5,227 bases of DNA from an uncultured Clostridia bacterium (GTDB lineage Bacteria > Bacillota > Clostridia > Saccharofermentanales > Saccharofermentanaceae): contig CAMNNN010000113.1 of assembly GCA_946545505.1 (NCBI GenBank), positions 1 to 5,227 of the forward strand, given 5' to 3'. The notes below the pieces were generated by a model. The model was not told the DNA's origin. It made no database searches and saw only the letters and a program-made list of their open reading frames with translations. The translations under genes and the position numbers were made by a program. Position 1 is the first letter of the stretch. The number at the start of each line of letters is the position of its first letter. Positions 1 to 4,358 of the stretch are shown one piece after another.

Positions 1-247
1 AGATATACCCGAGTTCCTCCAGCGCCTGCGGGTAATCGTATTCAGCCGCCATCTCGAGATACTTAAGTTCCAGGTCATGACGCCTCTGCTCCAGATAATG
101 GAAAGCAAGGTTATGCATGTCCTTCGGATCACGATAATTCCTGATAAGAAAGAGCTGAGCTTCTTCGAACAGGAACTTATCATCCTCTCCGGGATTCGGA
201 TTACGGTAAAAATCCGTAATGAACTGCATTGCCTCTGACTGCGTCAT
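1..247 (-). CDS. Sel1/TPR-like repeat protein, N-terminal part (cut by window edge)
   Basis: An open frame starts at ATG 247 and runs off the left edge without a stop, giving 82 residues that begin MTQSEAMQFITDFYRN. The start is set by AGGGAG at 260-255, 7 nt before the ATG; a second ATG at 252 hits a stop after two codons. The N-terminal ~40 residues look helical and acidic. From about residue 44 the pattern HNLAFHYLEQRRHDLELKYL, then EMAAEYDYPQALEELGYI, fits the helix-turn-helix of a Sel1-like repeat (small residues, AA at the turn, terminal LG). Such repeats are protein-protein interaction scaffolds; the partner cannot be told from sequence. The gene has its own predicted promoter at 318-326 and a leader hairpin at 271-296, both resembling those of the SseB gene at 4060. 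The repeat family is fairly sure; the specific role is unknown. Confidence 0.75.
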   Translation of the reverse strand, partial: MTQSEAMQFITDFYRNPNPGEDDKFLFEEAQLFLIRNYRDPKDMHNLAFHYLEQRRHDLELKYLEMAAEYDYPQALEELGYI

Positions 248-270
248 GTCATTACTCCCTTTTACAAAAT

Positions 271-296
271 GATCCCGGCGCTTATACGACGGGATC
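271..296 (-). promoter_or_regulatory. Leader hairpin GATCCCG/CGGGATC upstream of the Sel1-type gene
   Basis: A perfect 7-bp inverted repeat (271-277 and 290-296) encloses a 12-nt loop. It ends 23 nt before the start codon and 10 nt before the ribosome binding site. No T-tract follows on the minus strand, so it is not a normal terminator. The same seven-base arms recur at 4086-4112 in front of the SseB gene with nearly the same spacing but an unrelated loop. It could act as an mRNA 5' hairpin or as a DNA operator; the sequence does not decide which. Confidence 0.6.
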
Positions 297-298
297 TA

Positions 299-328
299 TA
301 CACTTTGTAGTGATTTAAGTTTAACATG
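299..328 (-). promoter_or_regulatory. Predicted promoter of the Sel1-type gene (extended -10)
   Basis: On the minus strand TGTTAAACT (326-318) fits an extended -10 element (TGn plus TAAACT). The expected transcription start is near 311, giving a leader of about 63 nt. No convincing -35 hexamer is present, which suggests dependence on an activator. The 30-nt block matches 4205-4234 at 24 of 30 positions without gaps, and that block also lies upstream of a gene. An 11-bp dyad CGGCTAAGCCG at 331-341 fills the spacer here but is absent from the other copy. Confidence 0.5.
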
Positions 329-344
329 TCCGGCTAAGCCGAGA

Positions 345-360
345 GGGCGATTAATGGGAC
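345..360 (-). promoter_or_regulatory. Upstream box GTCCCATTAATCGCCC, copy 1
   Basis: This 16-bp sequence lies 21 nt upstream of the predicted -10 hexamer of the Sel1-type gene, where a -35 element or class II activator site would sit. It is 15/16 identical to 2417-2402 and 13/16 identical to 4266-4251, both also upstream of minus-strand genes. Two CCC triplets are 11 bp apart, about one helical turn, as in a direct-repeat activator site. The binding factor is unknown. Confidence 0.5.
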
Positions 361-518
361 TTAAGAATTATCTTATATCCGTACCCCAGGACCATTCCCT
401 GATTCTGAAGACCACTGTTAAGACTGCCGTTATATGCGCAGAACCTGTCTATAACGCACTTAAGCTGTGCACTCATACCTTAGTAATAAAGGGCGTCGCC
501 AAGACGATCATGTCAGAA
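361..518. other. Intergenic stretch with no supported gene
   Basis: This lies downstream of the TtcA-like gene and upstream of box copy 1. I see no convincing intrinsic terminator; GGCGACGCC followed by CCTTTATT near 500-490 is too short to call. Short open frames on both strands cross it but lack family resemblance (see rejected items). Confidence 0.4.
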
Positions 519-1367
519 TCAATAATCATCCAGAAAACACTTCTTCTTTCCGTCTTTTTTATATGCTATTACCGAGTTAAGATCTATATTTTCGACGCTT
601 TTGAAGATATTGGCTTCCACGGATGGATTCTTCTCTTTTAAAGACGAGATAAGCTTCTTGATCTCAAGCCTTGCCGATGATGCATCTCCATCCTGCGAAT
701 CCTTCTTAAAACTTAAACAGGCGCAGCGAAGGAATTTAAGTTCATTGTAATCTCTCCACTCACAGATATCATTCTCCCTTATCAGATACATCGGCCTTAT
801 AAGTTCCATCCCCTCATAATGCCTGCTTCTTAACTTTGGCATCATAGACTGGATCTGGCCTCCATAGAGCATTCCCATCAGAATAGTCTCTATAACATCG
901 TCATAATGATGACCGAGAGCGATCTTATTGCAGGAAAGCTCCTTCGCTTTGCTGTAGAGATATCCCCGTCTCTTCCTGGCACAGATGTAGCACGGGCTTC
1001 CGGATGCGTTATTCACTTCCTCGAAGATGCTGCTGTTGAAAAGCACAAGCGGTATCCCGAGTGCCTTGGCATTGCTTTCAAGCAGAATACGGTTCTTCTC
1101 GTTGTACCCGGGGTCCATAGCCAGGAAGACCAGGTCGAATTCCACCTTCCTGTGCTTCTGTATCTCCTGGAAAAGCTTCGCCATAAGAACAGAGTCCTTC
1201 CCGCCTGAGATACACACCGCGATGCGGTCCCCTTCACTTATGAGCTCATAATCTCTGCATGCCTTTGTAAACGGCTCAAGAAGTTTCTTGTGAAACTCAT
1301 TTCTTATGCTTGCTTCGGCTATGGCCTGCCTTGAGAATGTATCTTCTGTTTTCATGCTCGCGCCCAT
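519..1367 (-). CDS. TtcA-like PP-loop ATPase (probable tRNA thiolation enzyme)
   Basis: This 282-residue protein belongs to the TtcA/TtuA branch of PP-loop ATPases, which adenylate a tRNA base and replace oxygen with sulfur using a [4Fe-4S] cluster. Visible features are the PP-loop SGGKDS at residues 54-59, a CYIC pair at 126-129 in SPCYICARKRRG, GHHYDDVIET at 152-161 (conserved GHHxDD), and a second cysteine site CAC at 215-217 where TtcA has its third cluster ligand (CxxC in E. coli TtcA). Length is slightly below E. coli TtcA. It is the last gene of the operon, starting 15 nt after the flavodoxin stop. The start is uncertain: ATG 1367 or ATG 1355 (MKTEDTF), neither with a strong ribosome binding site. 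The exact substrate, such as cytidine 32, is inferred and could differ, so no gene symbol is given. Confidence 0.88.
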   Translation of the reverse strand: MGASMKTEDTFSRQAIAEASIRNEFHKKLLEPFTKACRDYELISEGDRIAVCISGGKDSVLMAKLFQEIQKHRKVEFDLVFLAMDPGYNEKNRILLESNAKALGIPLVLFNSSIFEEVNNASGSPCYICARKRRGYLYSKAKELSCNKIALGHHYDDVIETILMGMLYGGQIQSMMPKLRSRHYEGMELIRPMYLIRENDICEWRDYNELKFLRCACLSFKKDSQDGDASSARLEIKKLISSLKEKNPSVEANIFKSVENIDLNSVIAYKKDGKKKCFLDDY

Positions 1368-1382
1368 TAAGACTCACGTCCG

Positions 1383-1832
1383 TCACAGATTGCCGTAAAA
1401 ACTCACCGATGCACTGATCTCGTCTTCTGTCGGATGCCCCTTGGCAATACCGCCGACAAGTTTGAACGGTCCGTAAGTGTCATACCCCAAGCAAATGTAC
1501 TCATTAAGATACTTGCACTTCTTGCCGTCTGTTATCTCGCGAAGCGCTTTGAAGAACGTCTTCTGCGCACTGACACTGTTGTTACCGCATGTACCGATAA
1601 AGAAAACCTCTTTGCCTTCCGGCAGATGCTCCTCCGCATACTTTAGAATCTGCTTCGCTACATTGCTGTAGTAGATTCCGGACGCAAAACCGATGCGGTC
1701 ATATCCGCTGACATCTGCTTGAGGATCCTTAGTTACATCGATAAGAGTAACCTCATCAGCCGCCTTAATAGCCTCGAGCAGCTTCAATGTATTCCCGTGA
1801 TGCTTTGAATAATATACGATCGCTGTCTTCAT
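1383..1832 (-). CDS. Short-chain flavodoxin
   Basis: This 149-residue protein is a flavodoxin, a cytoplasmic FMN-binding low-potential electron carrier. The N-terminal strand MKTAIVYYS leads into the phosphate-binding loop SKHHGNT at residues 9-15. GTCGNNS at 80-86 is the likely second flavin loop, and GYDTYGPFKLVGGIAKGHP at 116-134 is a C-terminal signature seen in many clostridial single-domain flavodoxins. The length is normal for a short-chain flavodoxin. Its ATG overlaps the TGA of the zinc-ribbon gene (ATGA at 1832-1829), so translation is probably coupled. AAGGAG within the upstream coding sequence acts as ribosome binding site. As neighbour of a TtcA-like Fe-S enzyme it is a natural candidate reductant; that partnership is inferred. 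Confidence 0.9.
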   Translation of the reverse strand: MKTAIVYYSKHHGNTLKLLEAIKAADEVTLIDVTKDPQADVSGYDRIGFASGIYYSNVAKQILKYAEEHLPEGKEVFFIGTCGNNSVSAQKTFFKALREITDGKKCKYLNEYICLGYDTYGPFKLVGGIAKGHPTEDEISASVSFYGNL

Positions 1833-1957
1833 ACTCTCTTCTCCTTAACCGCACTTCCGGATCTATGCCCGAAGAATCTCATATATCTAGTAACAGGGAA
1901 TCCGCACTCAGGACAAACTCCGCCGCTAATAGGTGTGCCGCATCTGGGACAATTCAT
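1829..1957 (-). CDS. 42-residue double-CxxC zinc-ribbon protein
   Basis: A small frame starts at ATG 1957 and encodes 42 residues, beginning MNCPRCGTPISGGVCPECGF. The knuckles CPRCG (residues 3-7) and CPECG (15-19) are 8 residues apart and form a standard zinc-ribbon; the tail (residues 24-42) is basic, with several Arg and Lys. GGGAGG at 1970-1965 lies 7 nt before the ATG. The start is 3 nt after the Spx/ArsC stop, and the stop overlaps the flavodoxin ATG, so it is an integral operon gene. Its size makes it easy to miss. It could bind Zn or Fe, deliver metal or sulfur, or bind RNA; none of these can be chosen from sequence. Confidence 0.85.
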   Translation of the reverse strand: MNCPRCGTPISGGVCPECGFPVTRYMRFFGHRSGSAVKEKRV

Positions 1958-1960
1958 ACT

Positions 1961-2317
1961 TCAGCCTCCCGTCAGTGTCTTCCACTCTTCTTCCTTGAAC
2001 CCCGCGAAGACCTTGTCATCTGACACAAGCAACGGTCTTTTAACGATCATACCGTCAGACGCGAGGATCTTAAACATATCATCTTCACTCATATCAGGAA
2101 GCTTCTTAGACAACTCCATCTCACGGTATATCAATCCGCTGGTATTAAAGAATCTTCTAAGAGGAAGTCCGCTCTTCTTATGAAGCCGCCTCAACGTCTT
2201 CTCATCAGGATGATCCTCTTTAATGTCGATCAGCTTATACTCGATCTTATTATCATCCAGCCACTTAAGGGCTTTCTTACACGTAGTACATCTTGAATAG
2301 CAATAAACATGAATCAT
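1961..2317 (-). CDS. Spx/ArsC-family thioredoxin-fold protein
   Basis: This 118-residue protein belongs to the ArsC/Spx/YffB family. The N-terminal motif CTTC (residues 10-13, in YSRCTTCKKALKWL) is the redox CxxC site. GLPLRRFFNTSG at 50-61 and KRPLLV at 93-98 (the Arg-Pro preceding a strand) are family signatures. Length matches the family, 110-130 residues. It may be a thiol reductase or an Spx-type RNA polymerase regulator; subfamily cannot be assigned by eye, and arsenate reduction is not implied because no arsR or arsB is nearby. The start at ATG 2317 is supported by GGGAGGA at 2330-2324, 6 nt upstream. It is the first gene of a four-gene operon behind a clear promoter at 2355-2384. Confidence 0.9.
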   Translation of the reverse strand: MIHVYCYSRCTTCKKALKWLDDNKIEYKLIDIKEDHPDEKTLRRLHKKSGLPLRRFFNTSGLIYREMELSKKLPDMSEDDMFKILASDGMIVKRPLLVSDDKVFAGFKEEEWKTLTGG

Positions 2318-2354
2318 AATCTATCCTCCCAATTCTTCGCTTACATCCTTATCC

Positions 2355-2384
2355 ATTATAAACAAAGAAAGCCGGTACTGTCAG
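2355..2384 (-). promoter_or_regulatory. Sigma-A type promoter of the Spx-zinc ribbon-flavodoxin-TtcA operon
   Basis: On the minus strand CTGACA (2384-2379) and TATAAT (2360-2355) are separated by 18 nt. This is the best consensus promoter in the window. Transcription should start near 2348, giving a leader of about 30 nt before ATG 2317. Confidence 0.75.
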
Positions 2385-2401
2385 AAATCGATCAGATATA
2401 A

Positions 2402-2417
2402 GGGCGATTAATGGAAC
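2402..2417 (-). promoter_or_regulatory. Upstream box GTTCCATTAATCGCCC, copy 2
   Basis: It differs from copy 1 at one base in 16. It lies 17 nt upstream of the -35 and 41 nt upstream of the -10 hexamer of the Spx operon, compared with 21 nt for copies 1 and 3. The 20-nt difference is close to two DNA turns, which would keep a bound activator on the same helix face. It also directly follows the stop codon of the small gene at 2425. Confidence 0.45.
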
Positions 2418-2424
2418 GTCTTTA

Positions 2425-2679
2425 TTAACTTATCTTCTTAACGGTGTCGATCTCCACCACCCAGGCGGATCTTTTGTAATGCACAAACCTGCACGGATCT
2501 CTAAACATAGGATGTAAATTATAGAATCCGCATATATGATACAGTTCACCGCTGTCTGATCGCAGAGTACTGCGCGGCTCTCTGCTGTTAATATCCCTTA
2601 ACCGTCCCGACAAAACTTCAGAAGCGAAAGCTGCCTTTACCCTGGAGCATCTTAAGTGATGCTTCATATCAAAACGCAT
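2425..2679 (-). CDS. Small hypothetical protein (84 residues)
   Basis: I do not recognise this protein. ATG 2679 is preferred because AGGTGA (2687-2682), part of the full Shine-Dalgarno complement, sits just before it; an in-frame GTG at 2703 and an ATG at 2667 are alternatives. The product begins MRFDMKHHLRC and is rich in Arg, His and Cys. The C-terminal half, with GELYHICGFYNLHPMF followed by SAWVVEIDTV, looks like alternating strands of a small folded domain. There is no signal peptide or membrane segment. A good extended -10 promoter lies upstream (2731-2739), which supports expression. It stands alone between two operons. It may be a real lineage-specific gene or a remnant of a longer one. 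Confidence 0.4.
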   Translation of the reverse strand: MRFDMKHHLRCSRVKAAFASEVLSGRLRDINSREPRSTLRSDSGELYHICGFYNLHPMFRDPCRFVHYKRSAWVVEIDTVKKIS

Positions 2680-2730
2680 TCTCACCTGTTTTCTGCCGTT
2701 CACACCGGCTCTGTATTTGCTTAGAACCTC

Positions 2731-2739
2731 ATTATATCA
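2731..2739 (-). promoter_or_regulatory. Extended -10 promoter for the small gene at 2679
   Basis: The minus strand reads TGATATAAT, a perfect TATAAT with the upstream TGn extension. The -35 region is poor (GATTTC at 17-nt spacing), which is tolerated by extended -10 promoters. The expected start is near 2724, about 45 nt before ATG 2679. Confidence 0.5.
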
Positions 2740-2843
2740 AATGATCTTCGGGCGAAATCAGACACAAGCTTATCCGACATTCACGCCATGTATTACTCAT
2801 TGGTCGTCACTTCCCGCAGAGGTTTACCCACTTTTTATTTCTA

Positions 2844-3638
2844 TCATACGCCGGCTCTGAACCGCCTTACGACCTCCAGTATATCTTCAGAAATATACGG
2901 CACGGCCTTCTCAATGACCTCCCAAGGAATCTCCCAGAAAGCTTCCGCTATAGCACCTGCGATAGCACAGAGTGTATCAGTGTCGCCGCCGATATACATG
3001 ACATTACGCAGGCAGTCCTCGTAAGAATCAGATTCCAGGAAACACTCAAATGCTTCCGGCATGGTATGCATACAGTCCTCCACGTGACCGTAAGTCGGGC
3101 GTATCTCGTCAAGCGTTCTGCCGAGGTCATAATCAAACTCCTTTACAAGGTACATATGGATGAGTTCCTTATCCGCACCCTTACGGGCCAGGAAGATAGC
3201 AGCAGCCGTAGCTTCCGCTCCCTTCACGCCCTCCGGGTGATTATGCGTAACTTCCGCTGTCCAGCGTGCGACCTCACGCGTACGTTCTATAGTGTCGTAG
3301 AAGAAGCCTACGGGCGACCCTCTCATTCCGGAGCCGTTACCGTAGCTTCCGTACGGTTCAGGATCATCAGACAATACCCAATCGATAAACCTCGCACCAT
3401 AACCTGCATCCGGATACTTCTGTCCCCACTTCTTCATGGACTTAATAAGAGCCGCCTTGATCTCGGCTTCACCTGCATAGCGACCGGCATCTATAAGTGC
3501 CTCAGCTACCGCTACGGTCATGACTGTGTCATCCGTAAAATAATTGTCCTTCGTAAAGAGCTCGAAATCCTTACTCTTATCACCTCTGTCAAACTCGAAT
3601 CTGCTTCCTACGATGTCTCCGATAATTGCTCCTAACAT
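2844..3638 (-). CDS. ADP-ribosylglycohydrolase (DraG/ARH family)
   Basis: This 264-residue cytoplasmic enzyme should hydrolyse ADP-ribose from a modified protein, nucleic acid or small molecule using two magnesium ions. Family motifs are all present: N-terminal MLGAIIGDIVGSRFEF (1-16), the metal site TDDT (35-38), GNGSGMR (100-106), HNHPEG (132-137), and GGDTDT (217-222) followed by AIAGAI. The length is typical and no catalytic residue appears missing. An upstream in-frame extension is open to 3854, but MLGA at 3638 is the family start and has GGGAGG (3654-3649) 10 nt upstream. The start lies 2 nt after the SseB-domain stop, and the ribosome binding site sits inside that gene, so translation is coupled. 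No ADP-ribosyltransferase or nitrogenase gene is in the window, so the substrate is unknown. Confidence 0.93.
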   Translation of the reverse strand: MLGAIIGDIVGSRFEFDRGDKSKDFELFTKDNYFTDDTVMTVAVAEALIDAGRYAGEAEIKAALIKSMKKWGQKYPDAGYGARFIDWVLSDDPEPYGSYGNGSGMRGSPVGFFYDTIERTREVARWTAEVTHNHPEGVKGAEATAAAIFLARKGADKELIHMYLVKEFDYDLGRTLDEIRPTYGHVEDCMHTMPEAFECFLESDSYEDCLRNVMYIGGDTDTLCAIAGAIAEAFWEIPWEVIEKAVPYISEDILEVVRRFRAGV

Positions 3639-3640
3639 AA

Positions 3641-4060
3641 TCAACACGCCTCCCTCTGCGCTAATATATATAAAACCCAATCCAAATCGTTCTTGCCTAT
3701 ACACACCTCTTCTGAATGAAGATTGATGACGATTCCTTCTGCCCTGCGGCTGTCGAAAGCATCCTCGATGATGCTCCTTATAGGAAGACTCATGGTGTAC
3801 TCCGTGGGTTCCTCCTTCGTAAGTTCGTCCCAGTCTGTATACATGGGAATCCACTCGTTCTGCCCGTCAGATACAGTGTCATAGTAGATGCGCTCACCAT
3901 CCACTACCATGGGCACAAGAGCTTCGGAACCGTCCTCGATACGGACCACAATCTCACTCAGAAGGTCCAGCATGGTATCTTCATTAGGATTATCTGCATA
4001 ATCCCTGGCATAAGTCTTCAGAATGTAGTTCATATTAAACCTTTCCTCGAATTCGCTCAT
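3641..4060 (-). CDS. SseB-domain protein
   Basis: This 139-residue protein resembles the SseB N-terminal domain family, whose function in Gram-positive bacteria is unclear despite the name taken from a Salmonella secretion protein. Family-like features are a helical N-terminus with YADNPNEDTMLDLL (21-34), the strand ALVPMVV (47-53), WIPMYTDWDEL (70-80), SLPIRSIIEDAF (91-102) and EGIVINLHSE (108-117). The start MSEFEERF at ATG 4060 is chosen because AAAGGAGGAA (4075-4066) lies just upstream; an earlier ATG at 4114 has no ribosome binding site and would read through the leader hairpin. The gene is translationally coupled to the ADP-ribosylglycohydrolase, so the two probably act in one process. 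It has a long leader with predicted control elements. Confidence 0.8.
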   Translation of the reverse strand: MSEFEERFNMNYILKTYARDYADNPNEDTMLDLLSEIVVRIEDGSEALVPMVVDGERIYYDTVSDGQNEWIPMYTDWDELTKEEPTEYTMSLPIRSIIEDAFDSRRAEGIVINLHSEEVCIGKNDLDWVLYILAQREAC

Positions 4061-4085
4061 ACATATTCCTCCTTTGGCATTAATA

Positions 4086-4112
4086 GATCCCGAGTGCCTG
4101 AACTGCGGGATC
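4086..4112 (-). promoter_or_regulatory. Leader hairpin GATCCCG/CGGGATC upstream of the SseB-domain gene
   Basis: Arms at 4086-4092 and 4106-4112 are identical to those at 271-296, with a 13-nt loop of unrelated sequence. The element ends 25 nt before ATG 4060 and about 10 nt before the ribosome binding site, as in the first copy. No T-tract follows it. Confidence 0.6.
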
Positions 4113-4142
4113 ATCTAACAGAGGTGTCTATAGTCCCATCAT

Positions 4143-4187
4143 TCAAGCTTTAGCACCTTGCAGGCCCGCAGGTTGCTGTACGTTCAT
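4143..4187 (-). CDS. Possible 14-residue leader peptide
   Basis: A short frame, MNVQQPAGLQGAKA and a TGA stop, begins at ATG 4187 with a good ribosome binding site GGGAGGG (4203-4197) 9 nt upstream. It lies between the predicted promoter (-10 at 4224-4229) and the SseB-domain gene. It has no run of a single amino acid of the kind used in classical attenuators. CCCG at 4191-4188, just before the ATG, can pair with CGGG (4204-4201) at the ribosome binding site. The same segment, as GCCCG (4192-4188), can instead pair with CGGGC (4168-4164) inside the frame. Could be a regulatory leader or chance. Confidence 0.3.
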   Translation of the reverse strand: MNVQQPAGLQGAKA

Positions 4188-4204
4188 CGGGCTTGTCCCT
4201 CCCG

Positions 4205-4234
4205 TACTCTTTATGGTGATTTCAGTATAGCATG
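4205..4234 (-). promoter_or_regulatory. Predicted promoter of the SseB/ADP-ribosylglycohydrolase operon
   Basis: TGCTATACT (4232-4224) is an extended -10 element; transcription should start near 4217, giving a leader of about 157 nt. No good -35 is seen. The block is 24/30 identical to 299-328, and the spacing to the upstream box is the same 21 nt. Confidence 0.55.
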
Positions 4235-4250
4235 GTAAGTTAAGTCATGT

Positions 4251-4266
4251 GGGTTAATAATGGGAC
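4251..4266 (-). promoter_or_regulatory. Upstream box GTCCCATTATTAACCC, copy 3
   Basis: It is 13/16 identical to copy 1 and lies exactly 21 nt upstream of the -10 hexamer, as copy 1 does. The two CCC triplets 11 bp apart are kept, while the AT-rich centre varies. This supports a two-contact binding site. Confidence 0.5.
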
Positions 4267-4310
4267 CATTCCGATTATGCATCAAGATCCGGCTCCCCCC
4301 ATTTACATAC

Positions 4311-4342
4311 AAAAAAGACCGAAGGCTTTTTACCTTCGGTCT
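4311..4342 (-). terminator. Intrinsic terminator of the lipoprotein gene
   Basis: A perfect 10-bp stem, AGACCGAAGG (minus strand, 4342-4333) with CCTTCGGTCT (4325-4316), has a 7-nt loop and is followed by a run of six T (4316-4311). It starts 16 nt after the lipoprotein stop codon. It separates that gene from the next promoter. Confidence 0.92.
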
Positions 4343-4358
4343 ATATCTGTTATCATTC

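Noticed and set aside
331..341. Dyad CGGCTAAGCCG as a terminator or operator
   Set aside because: Only one base separates the arms, no T-tract follows, and it is not present in the matching promoter at 4205-4266.
345..360. Reading the repeated box on the plus strand as ribosome binding site plus ATG (GGGCGATTAATGGGAC)
   Set aside because: All three copies would fit superficially, but the frames that follow are unrelated and copy 2 gives only five residues. Fixed spacing to minus-strand -10 elements explains the copies better. It remains a minor alternative.
351..476. Minus-strand frame of 41 residues starting MSAQLKCVID downstream of the TtcA-like gene
   Set aside because: No usable ribosome binding site (AAGG is only 1 nt from the ATG), no recognisable motif, and it ends inside box copy 1.
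354..641. Plus-strand frame of 95 residues starting MGLKNYLIS, preceded by AGAGGG
   Set aside because: Its 3' part is antisense to the TtcA-like gene, the product has no recognisable family, and its start region coincides with box copy 1, which is repeated elsewhere before frames that stop early (MERLY at 2412).
2704..2843. Possible terminator or short gene (22 residues, MSNTWRECR) after the ADP-ribosylglycohydrolase
   Set aside because: No stem with a T-tract was found, and the short frame has only a weak ribosome binding site and no recognisable feature.
3639..3854. N-terminal extension of the ADP-ribosylglycohydrolase to an ATG at 3854
   Set aside because: The extra 72 residues are antisense-like, overlap the SseB-domain gene in another frame and lack family similarity; the family start is MLGA at 3638.
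4131..4145. Possible fourth box, plus-strand GTCCCATCATTCAAG
   Set aside because: Opposite orientation, only 11 of 15 matches, no suitable -10 at the right distance, and it overlaps the end of the possible leader peptide.
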